A stretch of DNA of 64,000 nt from Acheta domesticus (lineage: Eukaryota; Arthropoda; Insecta; Orthoptera; Gryllidae), in the NCBI GenBank assembly GCA_031308135.1, contig JAHLJT010009419.1:178716739-178780738 (forward strand). Direction: 5' to 3'. Positions 50,801-59,274 of this stretch are shown here, piece after piece. How positions within the stretch are numbered: the stretch's first letter is position 1; every line of letters starts with the position of its first letter. The translations under genes were made by a program, and so were the position numbers. Below the pieces are notes generated by a model. It ran no database searches, was not told the origin of the DNA, and worked only from the letters and a program-made list of their open reading frames with translations.

Positions 50801-53800
50801 AAAAGATTGGAAGGAAAGATAGTTTGCACATTCCGATTTGGCGCTCCATCCATTCCGATGACGTCATCGGATAGTCTGCGCAAGTGGATCAGGTCGAGAT
50901 GGCCCTCCCTCCATTTATTTCAGTTAGTAGAGTTCAGTTATGTGGAGCAAAAATGGATGTGTGCAATTTCGTTATTCAGATCCAGAATTATCCCGAGCTG
51001 TATAGCATTGAGTTCATTTAATGTATTACCGAATGCTTGGGAGTGTTATTTAGTTGTTTACTTAATCTGTCCTTACCTAGAAGTAAGATTTTTCAAATTT
51101 AAAATATCAGATATTTATAGAAAGCTATGCAATATTAGTGAAACTTATTACATTTTTGCACGCTGAATACATTCTACCATATTTTAGATTGGCATATTGG
51201 TTTATTAATCAATGTAAATTATTGTGTTCTTATTGGAAAAATTATTGTTTTGTCTGTGTAAATTATTTTCTTAAGTTTCCAAATACATTAAGGCAGTTAT
51301 GATTCTGGATCTTAGTTAAATAGAGTTAGGAATTACTTTTTTAACCTTACCTGCAATTTTCCACATTTTTCAGGCGGATATTTTGCCCTATTTTTCGATA
51401 AACCGAAACTACAGATAGTAAACAACAAAGTTTAGTAGATAAACTACTGATGACTGAAACACTTTATTTTTATGTAACCCACTTAATAACCTTTTAGTCA
51501 CAGGCTGCTGAAAAGTGTGATTTATAATGTTTAGTTTCGTGAAAAATCCAAAAACTGTACTGGTAGAACTTTGATGATCTCAGAAAGTGTGGATGGAAAT
51601 GGTTCATACTAAGTGCATCAGTATTTGTAAAAATGAAACATTTCTGTCATAAAACGCTAAGAAATTGGGTTTAGAATTGTTTAATTAGGTTTGGCTAATG
51701 CGGTTTTGCATGTATTTTACAAGGACCTGTGCTGCAAGGTAGTGTACTTTGAAGAAAAGTACACTACCGTGCTGAGCGCTACCGTGCACTAAGTGTAAAG
51801 TAAAAAAGTTAATTCGGGTGTTGTCTCGCTCGAATTGGTTTATTTTGTTTCTATGTTTTACCTTTGCTTTTTAAAATGTTTTTTTAAGTAAGCGAGCAGT
51901 AAAATGTTATGTGAAGTGTGATGTTCACTTGCCACAAATTGCTAATCTCAGTAGATTCTAGTAGCGCTCCAAAATTCATCCTCTCTTAATGATTCCTCAT
52001 TCAAAATTCCCCAAACCGTCCCGTTCGGTTCCATTCCGTCCCGACCCGACGCGACCCGACTCGACCCGTCGCGATCCGACGCGACCCGGTTTTTGTGACC
52101 CGACACGACCCGTCGCGATCCGACACGACGCGACACCACCCGATGCGACCCGACGCGACCCGTCACGATCCGTCGCGATCCGTCGCGATCCGTCGCGATC
52201 CGACGCGACCCGATTTTTGCGACGCGATCCGACGCGACGCGTTACGGACCCGTCGCGATCCGACCCGATGCGACACCACCCGATGCGACCCGACGCGACC
52301 CGTCACGATCCGTCGCGATCCGTTGCGATCCGACGCGACCCAATTTTTGTGACCCGACACGACCCGTCGCGATCCCACGCGACGCGACATGACCCGTCGC
52401 GATCGACGCGATGCGACACGACCCGTCGCGATCCGACGCGAGGCGACACCACCCGATGCGACCCGACGCAACCCAGGCCGCGCTTTGCTGAACTGTCCAT
52501 CAGCCATCGGCAACCACGTACGAGAGCCGACTGGGATCTCTCTGAAACTCCTCTGATGCTTTAGCCAACGTGTCAAAAAAATCTATAAGTGTACAATCAC
52601 TGTAGTTTACGTTGTGTATGGATCTAAATAAGATTTTAAATATCTCTTGTTTTTGACATTTTGTATTACAATTGTTTTGCAAATATAAGAAATTTGGTTA
52701 AGTAATTTTTGATTTGCGATTTTCGAAGAAATTAGCATTAATAATATTCTTCTAGGATTAGTAAAATTTCTACCCAAAGGTTTGCAGATGTTTGAGAACA
52801 GTGACTAATAGACGGCAGATTTTAATGAAATGGCAATTTTTTACTTTGCACTTTAGGACAGTGCCTTTAGTATAGAAATTCATTGTTTGTTATGACAAAG
52901 GAAATGATCATTTTTATGCGTAATTGTTTTTGGATGTTTAGTCGATTTCGAATAATAAGTCACTTTTTATGTTTTTACATCATTTTTAATGTATTTTTCG
53001 CTGATTTAATGGATTTTTAATATTTTAATGAAACTTGCTTTAAATAGTATTTACGAAATGCAACAAATGTTCGCCACAGAATTCCTGAGTATATCTGGTA
53101 GCAATTTCGATTTCTTCTCTCAGAAATTGTAATGTCAGCCATTGTGAGTATGTAATGTAAGTTTTTTGTAACGCCTGTAAGCGCAATTGGCGGTTCAGCC
53201 GATTTCGGGATAACTAAAGGCAGAGATTTTCTGGTAAAGAACAGTGCATACCAAAATTTTGAAAGGTGAGTTCACTTGAACAAATAGAAGCAGCCTCAAT
53301 TACATCAGTAACGTATCAAACAGTTTGAGTTGATAATCTGAACTCGTTTTGATTACATTTTTTACTTCATATTTCTTTGCTTTTAGGACATTTGAAAAAC
53401 ATTTTAGGAGCATTTTATTGGTCATTTTTAGGAGTGTTTATGTCGTGAAAGTCCGCCACCTATTGATTAACATGTTCCTTATATTCTTCAGTTTCAGTAA
53501 AAGAAAGAAAATGATGTTTTGAAGAAAAATAATGGAAATACGTAATAACTAGTGATCCATCTATTAAAAGAGTTCAGTAAACTTCAAACCCTTTGGAACG
53601 CTTTAATCAATATTTTAAAAATCTTTCGTGTAATATATAAAGTTTAAAATTGTATACAAGGGTCTTACTAATTATAACAAAATACAATATTTAATACTTT
53701 TATTCTTGCGTCATTAAGAAAGTTGCACGTCATAATTGTATCCGCTGTCAATTTTTTACGTTCTGACACTTGCTTCTTGCTTTTCGGATAAGTTTAGCCC

Positions 53801-56800
53801 ACTATTGTTTTTATAGAGACTGGAATTTATGCAGGGATCATGACGTGGATGTGGGGGGTCCTTAAGGAAATATAAAAGGTTTTTGGTAAATATCAGGGTC
53901 TTATGAGACTAAGGCATTGCAGTCTCGTGCCCGGAAACACGTGTTGCAAACCCTGAACTTGCTCCAGGCTTTGTACTTCTCTCTCATACGTCACACAGAT
54001 TTGAACTGTTTTGGACATTAATTGATAAATCAACTTTGATCGAGAAATTCAAAGAACTTTTTGTTTCTCCGGTTCGACGCTCTCATTCGCTGTCCAATTA
54101 CATCAGTTAACAAATTTGCTCTTTTCGTAGTCTGAGTCCGAACAAAGAAGTGTTTCTCTTGGGTGAAGATGAGTTCCGTGCTTACCGGTTAAATACAACG
54201 GTCTTCTAGTCGTTTTGTGACAATAAAAATTGTTGACAAGCTACAATGCATCATCAAATTGTTTCTCAGCAAAAATTGCCGTTAAAACATTTTGGTCATA
54301 AGATCCACATATCTCACTGTGCAGAAGATGCTCAGTATTGTTTTTGTATATCCATAATTATTTGCCCTGTTAAATTACATAAGATCCACATGTCTTGGAG
54401 TATAATCTCCTATTATTCGGTCTTGAAAAGTTTATTCATCCGGATTTTACATTTAAATACAATAAAGGGATGAGGAGATAGAATGTTGGCGCCATTTACA
54501 CACTTGAGACAACGTCATCTAGAAAATAATTCTTCATTCTTAAAAACGCACCAAAGTAAGCCGCGCACCTGGCATTGTTGAAAATAAAATATACATCCCC
54601 CCAATCTTTAATTTTGTGCCCCACCATTTTAAGTGATATAACAATCTAGCAAAAATGTATTGAAATAGCTGTAAAGAGGAGAGACATGGGTGTGAAAATA
54701 TATTCGACTGGCTTATTGGTACAGACATAAAGCAAGTTAAAGGTGAAAACGATGTTACATTTTTTAAGTTTTGCAACGAGTTGCGTTCATTATGACTTGC
54801 ATGAAATGGAAACAATCCACTTCACACATTTCATATGTTGAGTAATGCTTCATAATTTCACAAACCGGGCTTTACGTGATGTGATGTACAGCTGGAAAGT
54901 TTTGAATAGAATCCTGATAATGACTCTTTTCTTTACCTAACATTTTTTCTGTGCAATAATTTGGAATTGTAGCGACAAAATTTAGATTTTTATTAGAATT
55001 TACTTAAGGGAGAAATAGTGATAAGAGTTCTGTGACGTATCAATACTGTTTCATTCCGATTTATCTTGTGGACGTTAGGATAAAACCTATTCGTATTGGA
55101 TTTTGAACTAAGAACATTCAATTTTTGTACTAAGAACATTTCAATTAAAGAATGAGTATATTTGGTATTTTGTGCCAATTACTTGTTAGTAAATGATTGT
55201 ACATGCATGTCCAATTAAAAATACATTTTACGAGACTTTAATTCCTAGTGATTGACTAAGAGTTCAATTTCATTGTAAGCGAATCGGAACAGTTTCGTTT
55301 CAAATGGCTTTTCACTAAGAGAGCAATGAAAGATAGATATATTGCGTGCTCTTGTGAAATGCTTGGGACAAGTGAAACACCAAAGAATACAGCAACAATT
55401 CAGAATCACTTGTATTAATTACCGCGAGACCCATTAATTGCAAGTGCGCGGCCACTTGGCGGCTCGCCCCTCAGCCAAAGTTCACTTCTTTCACAGTTCG
55501 CCAACATGCCAATTGATGCCAGTGGGGGTTCCTTTAGAAAGTCGTCATCTAATTTCACGTATATTGCCCCTATCCTTTGGCATTCAAGAGCGCGCAATGC
55601 TCGTGTGTTGCGATTACGTGATCGGCAGGGCGTGGGTTCTGATGACATGTCATCGTTTCATTGGTGCATCCTAGACGTAGATAACTTGGAAATGAGTGTT
55701 TATCACGACATATGGGTGATAAAAATGTATAGTTATTGGGTCATTTTTGCCATTTTTTGCAATTTTACAAGTTTTTAATTAGGTCATTTTGCCCTTATTT
55801 TAAGGTTATTTTGACCTTATTTGAGGTCATTTTGCCTTTATTTTTAGATCATTTGCCCTTATTTTAGGTCATTTGTCCTTATTTTTAGGTCATTTGCCCT
55901 TATTTTAGGTCATTTGCCCTTATTTTAGGTCATTTGCCCTTATTTTAGGTCATTTGCCCTTATTTTAGTCATTTGCCCTTATTTTAGTCATTTGCCCTTA
56001 TTTTAGGCCATTTCCACCTATTTTAGGTCATTTTGCCCTTATTTTTAGGTCATTTGCCCTTATTTTTAGGTCATTTGCCCTTATTTTTAGGTCATTTGTC
56101 CTTGTTTTAGGTCATTTGCCCTTGTTTTTATGTCATTTGCCCTTGTTTTAGTTCGTTTGCCCTTATTTTTAGGTCATTTGCCCTTATTTTAGGTCATTTG
56201 CCCTTATTTTTAGGTCATTTGTCCTTGTTTTAAGTCATTTGCCCTTGTTTTTAGGTCATTTGCCCTTGTTTTTAGGTCATTTTGCCCGTGTTTTTTGGTC
56301 ATTTTGCCCTTATTTTAGGTCATTTGTCCTTATTTTAGGTCATTTTGCCCTTATTTTAGGTCATTTCTCCTTATTTTTGTCATTTTGCCCTTATTTTAGG
56401 TCATTTGTCGTTATTTTAGGTCATTTCCACCTATTTTTAGGTCATTTGCCCTTATTTTTTAGGCCATTTGCCCTTATTTTTAGGTCATTTGCCCTTATTT
56501 TTAGGTCATTTGACCTTATTTTTAGGTCATTTGCACTTATTTTTAGGTCATTTGTCCTTGTTTTAGGTCATTTGCCCTTGTTTTTAGGTTATTTGCCCTT
56601 CTTTTTAGGTCATTTTGCCCTTATTTTTAGGTCATTTTGCCCTTTTTGTAGGTCATTTTAAGGCCATTTTCAAAGAATTTTTAGGTCCTTATAATCGGAG
56701 CCCTGGTGATCAGTGGAGACGTGCCGGATAGGAGTAGCATTGAGAGAAGCACTCATGGGGTACTTACCAGCTGGAGGGTAGTGAGATGACGTTTCCACCA

Positions 56801-59238
56801 CAAATACTTATGGTATTCAGGTCCCATTGCAGCCATCATATAGTAAAAGTACATTATGACATGCACTATGTTGTTTATAAGGTTGGAAAATGTGCCATGT
56901 CCCCCTGAAACAGAAGTCATACGCTGTCAGATGGTAAGAGAACACATCCTGTGGGAGCGAACAGCGATGGCGGATGCTGTTTTGAAGCAGGCTTCACTAA
57001 ACGGATCTTATTCTGTGATGGGGCATTGGCATTTCATAGAATTAGCTATCCATGTGAATAGAATTGTTCTCCATAACGGAGGAATGCTTTGCTAGCAAAT
57101 CCACATAACTATTTTGGTCGAGTTCTGATTTACAAACTTCCCGGGAGAGGGAAATCATCTTCAATACAACAAATTAGTTTGCTAGTAGTTAATGAATGAA
57201 TTAGTTGGTTATTTGACTATACAATTGTGTCTATGTAGTATTGACAAATGGAAGTTTATTTCGTTAACAAGTAAATAATTTTTTAAATATCAAGTAAAAT
57301 GATTAAATATGGTGATGTTTTTTCGTCTCTAAAGAACAAAAATAGAACCAACGTAATTTTGATGAATTATGCCAAACACTCCAATTCGAGTTGTATATTT
57401 AGAACACGATTACCTCACAGAAAACTCATATTTGTTAGATAAATAACTCAATAATACATAAGAAAATAAAAATGTTGTGATTATGGATGGGACTATTTTA
57501 ATTATTTCAAAATGTTCAAATAAGCAAAATCTACAATATTTTCGGCATTTTCGGTGGTTGAAAATAAGACAAGATTATATTCCCAAAGTATTTACATCAA
57601 ACGAAAGTAAATAAGTAAAATTTAATAATTAAAAATACATTAAATAAGTAAAATTAAATTAAATAAGTAAAATTAAATAAGTAAAATTTGTTTTCCGCTA
57701 AACATTGAAAGTTTTTGAATTTGATTTTGATTCATTTGATGCCTAAACATGCTTTAGCATTAAAATTCTTGGTACACACGTGTTGTACAATTTTGTGAGT
57801 GGTAGTGATTCGTGTAGCTGTATGTCTCTCAAATGAATTCTTTTATCAATTAACATGTTGAAACAATCGTTAATTATGCGGACGAAAAACTAGCCTTTAA
57901 AATATTAAAATGATGTATTCCCAGTTTTAATAACATGTAAATTTGGAATTCGTAAGAGTAAGTAAACGGATTCGCGATAAAAAAATTCTTGAAATTTGAA
58001 ATACCAATCAAACGATGGCATTATGGCAAATTACATTTTTAACTTTACATAATGAATAAATATTTTCAACGGGGCATCAGGGGACACATGTGAGAAACCA
58101 GTTATTCAAATACCAACCTGCAATAAATTTGACACAAATCCACGTCTCCAGGGGTGTGAGCGAATGATGGTACAGATGAAGGATTGTGATCTGGTTGTCT
58201 TTCTTTCGCAAGACGAAGAACAACTGCAACATACATTTTATGCAACAGGCACATTAATTTTACTCATTATTTCTTTGATGCTTACGTCAGTTATCGTGAC
58301 CATGAAGATGACTACGTAACCATGATTGCACATTTTCAGTATTTTTTTTTTTTAGTTTTATGCGTCTTGTTAATGAATTTTTATTTTTGAATTTTTATTG
58401 AATATTTTTTAAGACCAGTTAGGAAAAAATAAAGCTGAATATGAAAATTTAGTAAATTGTCCCTCTATTTTTGTTATACTTTCTTTAAATTAATGTTTAG
58501 AAGAGACATTGACATACTGTTTAATAAATCGTAAATAGAAATTGAGCTTTTAAATATTTAAAGTTAATATGTAAAGTAATGCCACATGGCGAAATTGTAT
58601 CGTTGGCTAATGGTACTGCATTAATCGTTAAAGACCCTACGTGGGAAAAGGTATTAATCTAGCTTAAAGAAAAATTAATAGAATTACTAAATTGTTAAAT
58701 CAAAATGATATTACATTAAGTATTGATAAAACTATATATATATATAACATATGGAAGTTACGAAGGTAGCGACCCATGTCTTAGTAACATTAAAATGCAC
58801 ATCACCTGCACTAATGAAAGTTGTTTCTGTTTAACTATAATTAGAAAAGAAACTTTTAAATATCTGGGTGTATAAATTGACCAACATTTGAAGTGGAAAA
58901 ATAAATATACTGTTAAGAAACTAAGGTACTTCATTTATGTATTTTATAAAAAGATAACATTTTTGAGTTTTAATCAATTAATGATTATGTATTATTAGTT
59001 CAGTAGTACGGAATAATTGTTTAGGGTGGAGCGTACAAAAAAATGTTGCGCCCATTCGGCGTAATACAAAATAAAACTATAAAAATTACGAATATGCAAT
59101 AAATATTATAATTATCCGTCTGAAACTCTGTATAAATAATATAATATTATTAGCAATCCAAATAATACCTTAATAATAATAATATAATAATAATAATAAT
59201 AATAATAATACTGCGAATAATAAATTCGTCTCAAAGAT

Positions 59239-59274
<36 letters not shown>

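Noticed and set aside
51989..52564. 191-codon Arg/Asp/Pro/Thr/Ser frame
   Set aside because: It is produced by the CG-rich tandem array; frames on the other strand are equally open.
56239..56661. 140-codon hydrophobic repeat protein
   Set aside because: A translation of the TTTTAGGTCATTTGCCC minisatellite. Not a gene.
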